From assembly GCA_038148895.1 (NCBI GenBank), contig JBBVGQ010000002.1: a stretch of 64,000 bases of DNA; one strand, written 5' to 3'. Source of the DNA: Tamlana sp038148895 (GTDB taxonomy: Bacteria > Bacteroidota > Bacteroidia > Flavobacteriales > Flavobacteriaceae). The notes under the pieces are model-generated. The model worked only from the letters and a program-made list of their open reading frames with translations, did no database searches and was not told where the DNA came from. Below are positions 44,004 through 51,886 of the stretch, piece after piece. The position numbers were made by a program, and so were the translations under genes. The stretch's first letter is position 1. The number at the start of each line of letters is the position of its first letter.

Positions 44004-45375
44004 TTACATAAAAACAATTGCAATACATGCACTGATTGGATTTTTGATTTATGGTTTTTCAGTTTTGTCAAAAGTTTATTTATTGGCTATTTCTGTCTAT
44101 TTCTTCTTCCAAATAGTGAGGGCGAAGCCATCACAAAAAGCTTTAAATGTGTTGTTGGCATGTAGTTATGTTGTGGGAGCAGAAGTTTTTATAAGGATGA
44201 CAGGGGGTAATTTATTGTACGAAGCCTCCAAGTATTTGGTTATTCTTTTTACCTTATTGGGAGTTTTTACGACACGATTAAGCAAACAACCAATACCTTA
44301 TATTCTCTATATCTTTCTACTTGTTCCCGGAATTTTGGTTGCAGGATTTAATGCCACAGAACAATCAACTTTGCGAACAGATATTGCATTTAATTTGAGT
44401 GGTCCTGTCTGTTTGGGGATAGTTTCAATTTTTTGTTTCAAACGAAAAATAAGCTATCAAAATATGCAAAATGTTCTTTTGTATATGGGTTTGCCTTTAG
44501 TCGCCATGACCGTTTACTTGTTTTTATACACTCCGGACATTAGAGAAACCTTGACAGGGACTGGTTCAAATTTCGCCGCATCAGGAGGGTTTGGCCCCAA
44601 TCAAGTATCAACGGTTTTAGGGTTGGGCATGTTCGTTTTTACGCTGCGCTTTTTTATGTTGTCACCAACATTATTGCTTAAAATTATAAATGGATTAATC
44701 CTTGCGGCATTGAGTTTTAGGGGTATTGTTACCTTCAGTAGAGGAGGGATTATTACAGCATTGATTATGATAGCCGTTTTCATCATTTTCTATTTTAGGA
44801 AAGTCAACATAAAGGCCAAATTAAGAATCAGTCGAGTAGTTTTTGTTTTTGTTGGGTTGGCATTTTCTGTTTGGGTATTTTCAAAAGTTCAAACAAGTGG
44901 TTTAATAGAATACAGATATGCAAACAAAGATGCCTTGGGAAGGGAGAAGGAAGATATCACAACCGGTAGAAGCGATTTAATTTCATTTGAAATTGAAGAG
45001 TTTTTAAACAATCCGGTATTAGGCGTTGGTGTTGGAAAGATAAAACAATTAAGGGAGCAGAAAGAGGGTGTATTGGCGGCATCTCATAATGAAATGAGCC
45101 GTATTTTATCGGAGCATGGGTTGTTTGGTGTTACAGCCTTTTTAATTTTATTGTTAACACCACTATTTTTTAGGCTCAAGAACAAATCAAATGTATTTTT
45201 TTACTCTTGTTATTTTTTCTGGTTTTTAACCATAAACCACTCCGCAATGCGCATAGCAGCGCCTGCTTTTGTTTATGGATTGTGTTTGCTGGATGTTCAA
45301 TTTAATTCGAAAAAGTTCAGAAAGCCAATGAAAAATGGAATGGAAGCAAAACTACAGAAAACATCTAACGTTTAG
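43990..45375 (+). CDS. O-antigen polymerase/ligase family protein (Wzy or WaaL type)
   Basis: 461 residues, integral inner-membrane protein with about ten to twelve membrane segments. The Wzy_C region is visible: GIVTFSRGGIITALIMIAVFII, a periplasmic loop with TTGRSDLISFEIEEFLNNPVLGVGVGKI and ASHNEMSRILSEHGLFGVTAF (H-N-x-x-x-x-x-x-x-x-G-L-x-G). The sequence cannot tell polymerase from ligase. With an ABC exporter present, a ligase that joins the exported chain to lipid A, protein or another acceptor is as likely as a polymerase. It starts with TTG at 43990, overlapping the upstream gene; no suitable ATG is near. Confidence 0.86.
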   Translation: MKNFNYIKTIAIHALIGFLIYGFSVLSKVYLLAISVYFFFQIVRAKPSQKALNVLLACSYVVGAEVFIRMTGGNLLYEASKYLVILFTLLGVFTTRLSKQPIPYILYIFLLVPGILVAGFNATEQSTLRTDIAFNLSGPVCLGIVSIFCFKRKISYQNMQNVLLYMGLPLVAMTVYLFLYTPDIRETLTGTGSNFAASGGFGPNQVSTVLGLGMFVFTLRFFMLSPTLLLKIINGLILAALSFRGIVTFSRGGIITALIMIAVFIIFYFRKVNIKAKLRISRVVFVFVGLAFSVWVFSKVQTSGLIEYRYANKDALGREKEDITTGRSDLISFEIEEFLNNPVLGVGVGKIKQLREQKEGVLAASHNEMSRILSEHGLFGVTAFLILLLTPLFFRLKNKSNVFFYSCYFFWFLTINHSAMRIAAPAFVYGLCLLDVQFNSKKFRKPMKNGMEAKLQKTSNV

Positions 45376-45381
45376 AAAAAC

Positions 45382-46395
45382 TTGAAAACCCTTATTTATA
45401 TAGGAAATAAATCGAATGCGAAAGGGAAATCCAATGTTTCGGCGATTGATACATTATCTCTGTTGCTTGAAAATTCAGGATTTAAAGTCTATTCGGCATC
45501 CAGCAAAAAAAATATTCTACTGAGGTTGTTGGATATGCTTTTTACTTGTTTTAAATATAGAAAAAAGGCTAATTTTGTTTTAATTGATACCTACAGCACC
45601 CTAAATTTTTATTACGCTTATTTTGTTAGTCAGCTTTCCAGAATTTTGGGGTTGAAATACATTCCAATTCTTCACGGTGGGAACTTGCCGCAAAGATTAA
45701 AAACATCACCAAAATTGTCTAAGGCCATTTTTAATAATGCTTTTATTAATGTGGCGCCTTCTATCTATATGATATCCGCATTTAAGGCTTTAGGTTTTAT
45801 AAACGTTGTTCATATTCCGAATGCCATTGAGATTAAACAGTATCCATTCAAAAGACGAAATTATGATACGATTAAAATGCTTTGGGTACGTTCATTTTCA
45901 AAAATATACAACCCGTTTCTGGCCATTCAGGTTTTAAAGACCCTCAAAGAACAAAGCATTGAATCTGAGCTTTGTATGGTTGGGCCAGATAGTGATGGCA
46001 GTCTTGAAGAAGCAAAAATGTTTGCTGAAGAGTTGGGTGTTGATGTCCGTTTTACAGGAAAATTATCAAAACAAGATTGGATTTCGCTTTCGGCCAATTA
46101 CAACGTTTTTATCAATACTAGCAATTTTGATAACATGCCCGTAAGCGTTATTGAAGCTATGGCTTTGGGACTACCAGTGATTTCAACCAATGTTGGGGGT
46201 ATGCCTTTTTTGATTGAGCATGGTAAACGTGGAATTTTGGTAGAGCCGAATTCTGTTGAGACGTTAGCGCAGGCCGTTCTAAATTTGTTCCATTCAAAAC
46301 ACCAAGCTAATAAAACGGCCATTGAAGCACGCAATTTTGTTGAACATTTTGATTGGGAATTCGTTAAAAAGCAGTGGTTTGAAGTGTTGAAATAA
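45382..46395 (+). CDS. GT4 family glycosyltransferase
   Basis: 337 residues, TTG start at 45382, 6 nt after the Wzy-like gene. KTLIYIGNKSNAKGKSNVSAIDTLSLLL is a GT4-type acceptor loop; KYIPILHGGNLPQRL follows. The C-terminal domain has IKMLWVRSFSKIYNPFLAI, CMVGPDSDGSLEEAK and NTSNFDNMPVSVIEAMALGLPVISTNVGG (donor block E-A-M-A-L-G-L-P). Last glycosyltransferase of the main transcription unit. Confidence 0.91.
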   Translation: MKTLIYIGNKSNAKGKSNVSAIDTLSLLLENSGFKVYSASSKKNILLRLLDMLFTCFKYRKKANFVLIDTYSTLNFYYAYFVSQLSRILGLKYIPILHGGNLPQRLKTSPKLSKAIFNNAFINVAPSIYMISAFKALGFINVVHIPNAIEIKQYPFKRRNYDTIKMLWVRSFSKIYNPFLAIQVLKTLKEQSIESELCMVGPDSDGSLEEAKMFAEELGVDVRFTGKLSKQDWISLSANYNVFINTSNFDNMPVSVIEAMALGLPVISTNVGGMPFLIEHGKRGILVEPNSVETLAQAVLNLFHSKHQANKTAIEARNFVEHFDWEFVKKQWFEVLK

Positions 46396-46422
46396 TTTTC
46401 TTTTCATTAAAATTATAGTTGT

Positions 46423-46430
46423 TATATTTA
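46423..46430 (+). promoter_or_regulatory. Possible -7 box before the initiating transferase gene
   Basis: TATATTTA (one mismatch from TAnnTTTG), 23 nt before the ATG at 46454, in the only gap of more than 50 nt within the second half of the locus (46396-46453). No clear -33 element, so a separate promoter is possible but unproven. Confidence 0.38.
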
Positions 46431-46453
46431 TGTTCTTCTTTTAGCCCATAAAA

Positions 46454-47845
46454 ATGTCAAAACCCAGTATTCATTTTAATATCTCGGAACGTAAAATTCT
46501 GCTGCGTGTTTTTGATATTCTTTCAATATTGGCATTATTATACTTTGTTGGAAACACCTTTGATTTTGACTATTTTACAATAACCAAAGAGAACTGGAGA
46601 TGGGTATTTGTGCTCATTCTTTATGTGTCCATTTTTGGGACGGTCTTTGAACTTTATGATTTGCAAAAATCCAGTAAAATTGAAAAAATTTCAACAAGTA
46701 TTGTGTTTACGGTTTCAACAACAGTACTGTTTTACTTTTTAACACCGTTTTTTACACCTGTATTACCTGATAATCGTTTACAAATCTTGTTTTTTTTCTT
46801 TTCAATTCTTATTGCTTTGTTTTTGTGGCGTTGGGCTTATATTTCTTTTATTGTTTCGCCACGTTTTTACAAAAAAGTTTTGGTCATAGGTGAAACCTCA
46901 AATATAGAAACCATTGTTGATACCTTTAATGCATCAGACCCCAATTATAAGATTGTTGGGTTTGTAAATTGTGAAGTGAGTAAAAATGCAGGCGTAAAGT
47001 TCAAAGGAGTACCTGAATACCGTCCAAACGAAATTAGAGAAGTTGTAGAGAGAGAAAATTTATCGGAAATTGTTGTAGCCAGTTATAGCACAGAAAATAT
47101 AACTTCTGAAATCTATTACACCTTGATAAAGTTGCTGGAGGAGGGCTTTCCAATAAACGAATATACCCAAGTTTATGAAGATTTAACCCAGCGTATCCCC
47201 GTTCAGTTTGTGGGCAAGGATTTTTACAGATATTTTCCATTTAGTAGAAATAACCAAAATAAATTTTACCTTTTTTTTCATCGCCTTTTTGATGTTTTAA
47301 TCTCGGTTGCAGGATTACTAATTGGCATTGCTTTTTTGCCATTAATTGTTTTGGGTAATCTTTTGGGCAACCGTGGCCCCCTTTTTTATTTACAGGATAG
47401 AGTTGGTAAGAATGGAAATGTCTTCAAGATTATAAAGTTCCGCACAATGATTAAGAATGCTGAAAAATCAGGTGCCGTTTGGGCAAAAAAAGGCGATACA
47501 AGGATAACGCCTTTCGGAAAATTTTTAAGACACTCGAGGTTGGATGAGATTCCTCAGTTCATCAATATTTTAAAAGGTGAAATGAGTTTGATTGGCCCTC
47601 GTCCTGAACGTCCATTTTTTGTTAAGGAATTATCACGAATGCTTCCGTTTTATGAAACAAGACACATGGTTAAACCGGGGCTTACAGGTTGGGCGCAAGT
47701 AAAAACAAGGTATGGTTCCTCGGTCGATGACAGCTTGCTAAAACTTCAGTATGATCTTTACTACATCAAACACAGAGGTTTTTTCCTTGATATGAACGTG
47801 TTGATAAAAACGTTGAGTACGGTAATTTTCTTCCGTGGGCAATAG
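46454..47845 (+). CDS. Polyprenyl-phosphate sugar-1-phosphate transferase (WcaJ/WbaP-like)
   Basis: Starts the glycan by moving a sugar-1-phosphate from a nucleotide sugar to undecaprenyl phosphate. 463 residues: four to five N-terminal membrane segments (about 18-32, 50-66, 82-98, 110-133), a Rossmann-like CoA_binding-type domain (VLVIGETSNIETIVDTF), one more membrane segment, then the catalytic Bac_transf domain (about 273-463). Motifs: QDRVGKNGNVFKIIKFRTM, SRLDEIPQFINILKGEMSLIGPRPE and VKPGLTGWAQV. The donor (Glc, Gal or another) is not readable. Last gene of the locus. Confidence 0.94.
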   Translation: MSKPSIHFNISERKILLRVFDILSILALLYFVGNTFDFDYFTITKENWRWVFVLILYVSIFGTVFELYDLQKSSKIEKISTSIVFTVSTTVLFYFLTPFFTPVLPDNRLQILFFFFSILIALFLWRWAYISFIVSPRFYKKVLVIGETSNIETIVDTFNASDPNYKIVGFVNCEVSKNAGVKFKGVPEYRPNEIREVVERENLSEIVVASYSTENITSEIYYTLIKLLEEGFPINEYTQVYEDLTQRIPVQFVGKDFYRYFPFSRNNQNKFYLFFHRLFDVLISVAGLLIGIAFLPLIVLGNLLGNRGPLFYLQDRVGKNGNVFKIIKFRTMIKNAEKSGAVWAKKGDTRITPFGKFLRHSRLDEIPQFINILKGEMSLIGPRPERPFFVKELSRMLPFYETRHMVKPGLTGWAQVKTRYGSSVDDSLLKLQYDLYYIKHRGFFLDMNVLIKTLSTVIFFRGQ

Positions 47846-47858
47846 TTGAACTGGCTAT

Positions 47859-49037
47859 TTATTGGTCAGTAGAATAATGTTTTACTAAAAATAAATATCT
47901 TATTCCTAGTGCAATTAATAGTGGAATCAAGCCGATAGCAAATACTTGAACGCCTATAATCCAATGAAGAGTTAGTAGACATAGCAGAATAACCAAAAGC
48001 TTGATATACTTTATAAACCATCCGCTAACTTTCTTTTTGAACAATTGACCAATGGCTAAAATGTTAAGTGCAAATGCCCAAAGCAAATTGTAGTTTTGGT
48101 GTGTGCCTTTATGGTCTGTTGCAAACCAAAGCAATAGAATAAAGATTCCAATAATACCAGTAAGACTAAAAAGTGTAACGTCCAACCATTTTGACTGGGT
48201 AGTATTTTTGTAATCCTTGTAGGTAATATACATAATAAATAGCCCTACTAACCCTAAAATAAATAAAGGGCTGGTAAAAAACGAATTGGTAACAGGAACC
48301 TCTCTCTTAGTATAAATAATTTGGCTATTTTTTACCAAAGGTTCTTCACCATTTTTTATGGTGGCATTTTCAAAAAAAGCATAAATGTTTTTAGGTAAAA
48401 ACATATGGTCTTCAGCAGTTGCTTGCTTATCAATTACTGACCCCAAGGCCACATCAATGCCCAAGCTTCCCCAAGAATTTCTGTTCAGATTTTTTTGAAT
48501 CATTGTTCTAAAGGTGGCCTCTTTATAATCCTTAGGTAAATTGAATTGAATATTATTGTTTAAAGTAACTCGGGCGACATCTTTAATTTTCGTGGCACAA
48601 TTGTCAAAAAAGAAATCGTACAAATAAGCTCTGTTTTCAGGTTTATAATTGTTAACCAAGTAATCGTACAACTTTTGCTTTTCAGCTTCCGAAAGATTTA
48701 AAGTTTGTTCTTTTATTGAGCGATTATAATACCTGTAAACTTGATAAAATCTATTAAAATCTGCTTTGCTGATTAAATAGTTCAGCTTTCCTTGTGCGAA
48801 TTTTAGATAAAAATTTGGCGCATCAAAATCGTATTCGCCATAACCATAAGTAACATCAATACCATTTTTTGGGTCTTTAATCCTAAAAGCGTTATGTCCA
48901 AAGGCATCGTTAAGCGAGGGGCCTGGGCCAACAGTAAGGACGCTTATTTCAGCATTTTCGGATAACTGAATTTCCTGTGCCTGAGAAATAGATAATAGAA
49001 AAAGGGAAATGAAAAATAATAGTATTTTTTGCATCAT
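47859..49037 (-). CDS. DUF4105 (Lnb N-terminal domain) membrane protein
   Basis: 392 residues. A Sec signal peptide (KILLFFISLFLLSISQAQ) is followed by a DUF4105 domain (about 20-240) with VGPGPSLNDAFGHNAFRIKD, YGYGEYDFDAPNFYLKFAQGKLNY and DFFFDNCATKIKD. The His-Asn pair and the Asn-Cys segment look like an NlpC/papain-like Cys-His arrangement. The second half holds about five membrane helices. Function unknown; a periplasmic hydrolase or transacylase tethered to the inner membrane is a possible reading. Translation is coupled to the PorV-like gene by an ATGA overlap. Convergent with the last polysaccharide gene, 13 nt apart. Confidence 0.82.
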   Translation of the reverse strand: MMQKILLFFISLFLLSISQAQEIQLSENAEISVLTVGPGPSLNDAFGHNAFRIKDPKNGIDVTYGYGEYDFDAPNFYLKFAQGKLNYLISKADFNRFYQVYRYYNRSIKEQTLNLSEAEKQKLYDYLVNNYKPENRAYLYDFFFDNCATKIKDVARVTLNNNIQFNLPKDYKEATFRTMIQKNLNRNSWGSLGIDVALGSVIDKQATAEDHMFLPKNIYAFFENATIKNGEEPLVKNSQIIYTKREVPVTNSFFTSPLFILGLVGLFIMYITYKDYKNTTQSKWLDVTLFSLTGIIGIFILLLWFATDHKGTHQNYNLLWAFALNILAIGQLFKKKVSGWFIKYIKLLVILLCLLTLHWIIGVQVFAIGLIPLLIALGIRYLFLVKHYSTDQ

Positions 49038-50131
49038 CTAAAGATACTAAAATCGAGTTTTAAAGAAAACACATTTGAATATAAGGCCACACTTTGGTCA
49101 CCAATATCAGTAAAGGCATAATCTATTTGAATGCCATTGTATTTAAAACCCAGACCAAAACTGGGCTGAAAACTTAATTGCTCGGAATTATCAAATTGGG
49201 TTTCATTTTGAAAATTACCCATCCCCGCACGCAAATAGACCATGTCTATATACCCAAATTCAAAACCTAACGCCGGATTTATACTGGCTACCGAAGTAGA
49301 AATTATATCGTTGTTCTCTTCAAAACGAACATTCAAATTCAATGAAGTCAACAAGGTGTAATCGTAATTGAAATCAACCAATTTAGAAATCCCAAGTTGC
49401 AATTTTGGGATGGTGATTTCGGTAGTTTCGGGCAATTCTTGGTTTTGACCCTCAACAGCATTCCTAATGGTTTCAAACTCATTCTCATCAATAGCCCAAG
49501 CATTAAATGTGGTCGTAATATCTCTGGCCATAACACCAAATTTCCAATTATTGTCGGTTTCAAACTGAAGTCCTAAATCCAGTCCAAATCCCCACGAAGA
49601 GGCAAAGTCACCAATAATTCTTCTAATTACTTTTGCATTTACACCGTAGTTAAGGCCTTGAACAGGTAATGACCTGGCGTATGAAAACGTTAAGCCATAA
49701 TCGGCGGTGGAAAATAAGCTAATCCTATCGTAATTGATATTGCCCAGTTCGTCAATAAGTTGGGTGGTGTTCAAAATATCATCAACAGCAAAACGGATTA
49801 ATGAAATTCCAACGGCACTTTCATTGTCCAATGGCATAGCAAAAGCGGCATAATCATAATTGGCAATATTGGCAAAATAGCTGGAGTGCATCAAAGCTAA
49901 TTGGTTATCTTCCAGTTTTAACAATCCTGCAGGATTCCAATATCCGGAATTCACATCGGCCGAATGAGCGGTTACGGCACTGCTCATTCCTAATGCAGCA
50001 GCATCTACACCAATATTCATAAACTCGTTAGAATATTTTCTAGTGGTTTGACTGAACAGGGTTACAGATAAGGCACATAACAATGTGGTGATGTAAAGTC
50101 TCAATCGCAATTTTTTTACAAATATGCACAT
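49034..50131 (-). CDS. PorV/PorQ-family outer-membrane beta-barrel protein
   Basis: 365 residues. Signal peptide MCIFVKKLRLRLYITTLLCALSVTLFSQ, then FMNIGVDAAALGMSSAVTAHSADVNSGYWNPAGLLKL, the N-terminal hallmark of the PorV/PorQ (UPF0164-like) family. Amphipathic barrel strands run to a C-terminal Phe-containing strand (FSLKLDFSIFR). PorV and PorQ are type IX secretion partners, but the family is broad and this one may be a paralogue with another role. It is the first gene of a two-gene unit with the DUF4105 protein and is divergent from pssA. Confidence 0.83.
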   Translation of the reverse strand: MCIFVKKLRLRLYITTLLCALSVTLFSQTTRKYSNEFMNIGVDAAALGMSSAVTAHSADVNSGYWNPAGLLKLEDNQLALMHSSYFANIANYDYAAFAMPLDNESAVGISLIRFAVDDILNTTQLIDELGNINYDRISLFSTADYGLTFSYARSLPVQGLNYGVNAKVIRRIIGDFASSWGFGLDLGLQFETDNNWKFGVMARDITTTFNAWAIDENEFETIRNAVEGQNQELPETTEITIPKLQLGISKLVDFNYDYTLLTSLNLNVRFEENNDIISTSVASINPALGFEFGYIDMVYLRAGMGNFQNETQFDNSEQLSFQPSFGLGFKYNGIQIDYAFTDIGDQSVALYSNVFSLKLDFSIFR

Positions 50132-50179
50132 AATTTATAAACCTATAAACTTCAAATTGTATCAGATATTGTTTATTGC

Positions 50180-50211
50180 TTGCTTTAGACGAAAATTGTT
50201 TACTATTTTTA
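50180..50211 (+). promoter_or_regulatory. Probable promoter of pssA
   Basis: TTG (50180-50182), 21-nt spacer, TATTTTTA (50204-50211), a 7/8 match to TAnnTTTG, 16 nt before the pssA ATG. Confidence 0.55.
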
Positions 50212-50227
50212 CAGAAACAATCATCTT

Positions 50228-50995
50228 ATGATAAAACACATACCCAATGCTTTAACGCTTTTAAACTTATTGAGTGGATGTATTGCGGTTGTTTTGGCAG
50301 TCAACAACAACTTTGTAGCTGCTGCTCTGTTTGTGTTTGTTGGGATATTTTTCGATTTTTTTGATGGTTTTGCAGCTAGAAAATTAAAAGTTCAAAGTGA
50401 CTTGGGCTTGCAGCTGGATTCTCTTGCTGATATGGTTACCAGTGGCGTAGTGCCAGGAATTGTTATGTTTAAGCTTTTGGAACTGACTTTAGAAACTCCT
50501 ATGCTTGTAAACTCGGAAAATGATTGGGGGAGTAGTATGGATTTTAAAGGGAGTACGTATACATACAATATTTTACCTCTTTTAGGTTTGGCAATCACCT
50601 TAGCCTCTGCTTACAGACTAGCAAAATTTAATATAGATGAAGACCAACAAACTTATTTTAAAGGCTTGCCGACACCGGCAAATACGCTGCTAATCATATC
50701 TTTGCCATTAATTCTGGAATTTCAAAATAACGATACTATGAATTCCATTATTTTAAACAAATGGTTTTTAATTTTATTGACGATTTTGAGCTGTTATTTA
50801 TTAAATTCAAAAATTAAGTTATTTGCTCTAAAATTCAAGGATTTCAGTTTTAAAAACAATGCTACCCGTTATATTTTTGTCATGCTTTGTTTGGTACTGC
50901 TCATTGTTTTAAAGTTTGCTGCCATCCCAATAATCATTTTAGTATATATATCTATGTCGGTTTTTGACAATTTAACTTCAAATAAAACATTTTAA
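50228..50995 (+). CDS. pssA: CDP-diacylglycerol-serine O-phosphatidyltransferase
   Basis: Makes phosphatidylserine, the precursor of phosphatidylethanolamine, at the inner membrane. 255 residues with about seven to eight membrane helices. The CDP-alcohol phosphotransferase motif is complete: D46-G47-x2-A-R51-x8-G60-x3-D64-x3-D68 (DGFAARKLKVQSDLGLQLDS...). The following LPTPANTLLIISLP segment is typical of this gram-negative PssA type. The stop overlaps the start of the DUF808 gene (TAATG), so the two are translated together. Confidence 0.95.
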   Translation: MIKHIPNALTLLNLLSGCIAVVLAVNNNFVAAALFVFVGIFFDFFDGFAARKLKVQSDLGLQLDSLADMVTSGVVPGIVMFKLLELTLETPMLVNSENDWGSSMDFKGSTYTYNILPLLGLAITLASAYRLAKFNIDEDQQTYFKGLPTPANTLLIISLPLILEFQNNDTMNSIILNKWFLILLTILSCYLLNSKIKLFALKFKDFSFKNNATRYIFVMLCLVLLIVLKFAAIPIIILVYISMSVFDNLTSNKTF

Positions 50996-51873
50996 TGGCC
51001 TCAGGAATTTTTGCTTTATTAGATGATATAGCAGCATTAATGGATGATGTTATAGTAATGACTAAAGTTTCAACAAAAAAAACCGCTGGTATTCTGGGTG
51101 ATGATTTAGCAGTGAATGCTGAAAAGGCCACTGGTTTTGTATCTTCACGTGAATTGCCCGTGTTGTGGGCTATTACTAAAGGTTCGTTTTTAAACAAACT
51201 TATTATTTTGCCTATTGCTTTTTTGCTCAGTTCGTTCTTACCTTGGGCTGTAACTCTAATTTTAATTTTAGGAGGAATTTACTTGGCTTTTGAAGGTGTT
51301 GAAAAAATTGTAGAATATTTTGTACCTCACAAACATGACAATGACCATGCTAAAATAAAAAACAAAGAGGCTGGAGAAGTTCTAGATATTGAAAAGGCTA
51401 AAATAAAGTCTGCCATTTTTACAGATTTTATATTGTCTATCGAAATAGTGATTATAGCCTTGGGTACCGTTTTAAACAAGCCTATTTCATTTCAGATTTT
51501 GGTCGTTTCTATGGTGGCCATTATTGCCACCATTGGGGTTTACGGCATTGTAGCTCTTATTGTTAGAATGGATGATTTAGGTACTGCATTAATAAAAAGG
51601 GGAGCAGGTAAAAAGGGCTTTTTTTTTGGTTTAGGAAATCTTTTGATCAGGGCTCTACCGGTTATTATAAAAAGTCTTTCGGTTATTGGTACTATTGCCC
51701 TTATTCTGGTTGCAGGAGGGATTTTTTCACATAATATTGAGTATTTCCACCATTTTGTAGAAGATTGGCCGTCCTTCATAAAAGATTTTATTTTAGGGCT
51801 GGTGATAGGTTTTGTGGCTTTTTTGATTATCACAGGGTTTAAGAAACTTATTGCAAGAAAAAAGCAAATATAA
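50995..51873 (+). CDS. DUF808 family membrane protein (YedI-like)
   Basis: 292 residues with about six membrane helices. It opens ASGIFALLDDIAALMDDVIVMTKVSTKKTAGILGDDLAVNAEKATGF, the DUF808 signature, and continues with RELPVLWAITKGSFLNKLIILP and KRGAGKKGFFFGLGNLLIRALPVIIKSLSVIGTIALILVAGG. The function of the family is not established; a transporter or membrane-integrity role has been suggested. It follows pssA with a TAATG overlap and precedes the sugar dehydrogenase gene by 13 nt. Confidence 0.9.
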   Translation: MASGIFALLDDIAALMDDVIVMTKVSTKKTAGILGDDLAVNAEKATGFVSSRELPVLWAITKGSFLNKLIILPIAFLLSSFLPWAVTLILILGGIYLAFEGVEKIVEYFVPHKHDNDHAKIKNKEAGEVLDIEKAKIKSAIFTDFILSIEIVIIALGTVLNKPISFQILVVSMVAIIATIGVYGIVALIVRMDDLGTALIKRGAGKKGFFFGLGNLLIRALPVIIKSLSVIGTIALILVAGGIFSHNIEYFHHFVEDWPSFIKDFILGLVIGFVAFLIITGFKKLIARKKQI

Positions 51874-51886
51874 AACTAAACTTTAT

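Larger units (their letters stand above)
11752..47845 (+). other. Surface-polysaccharide biosynthesis and export locus (33 genes)
   Basis: Thirty-three consecutive plus-strand genes, from the wza-like gene to the polyprenyl sugar-phosphate transferase. Most are separated by 0-25 nt or overlap by ATGA/TAATG/TTGA, and no internal rho-independent terminator was seen before 46396. Contents: Wza, Wzc, Wzm, Wzt; 18 putative glycosyltransferases; sulfo-, pyruvyl-, acyl- and methyl-transferase-type modifiers; NeuB and NeuA; a Wzy/WaaL-type protein; and an initiating transferase. Nucleotide-sugar pathway genes other than neuA/neuB are not present. Confidence 0.9.
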
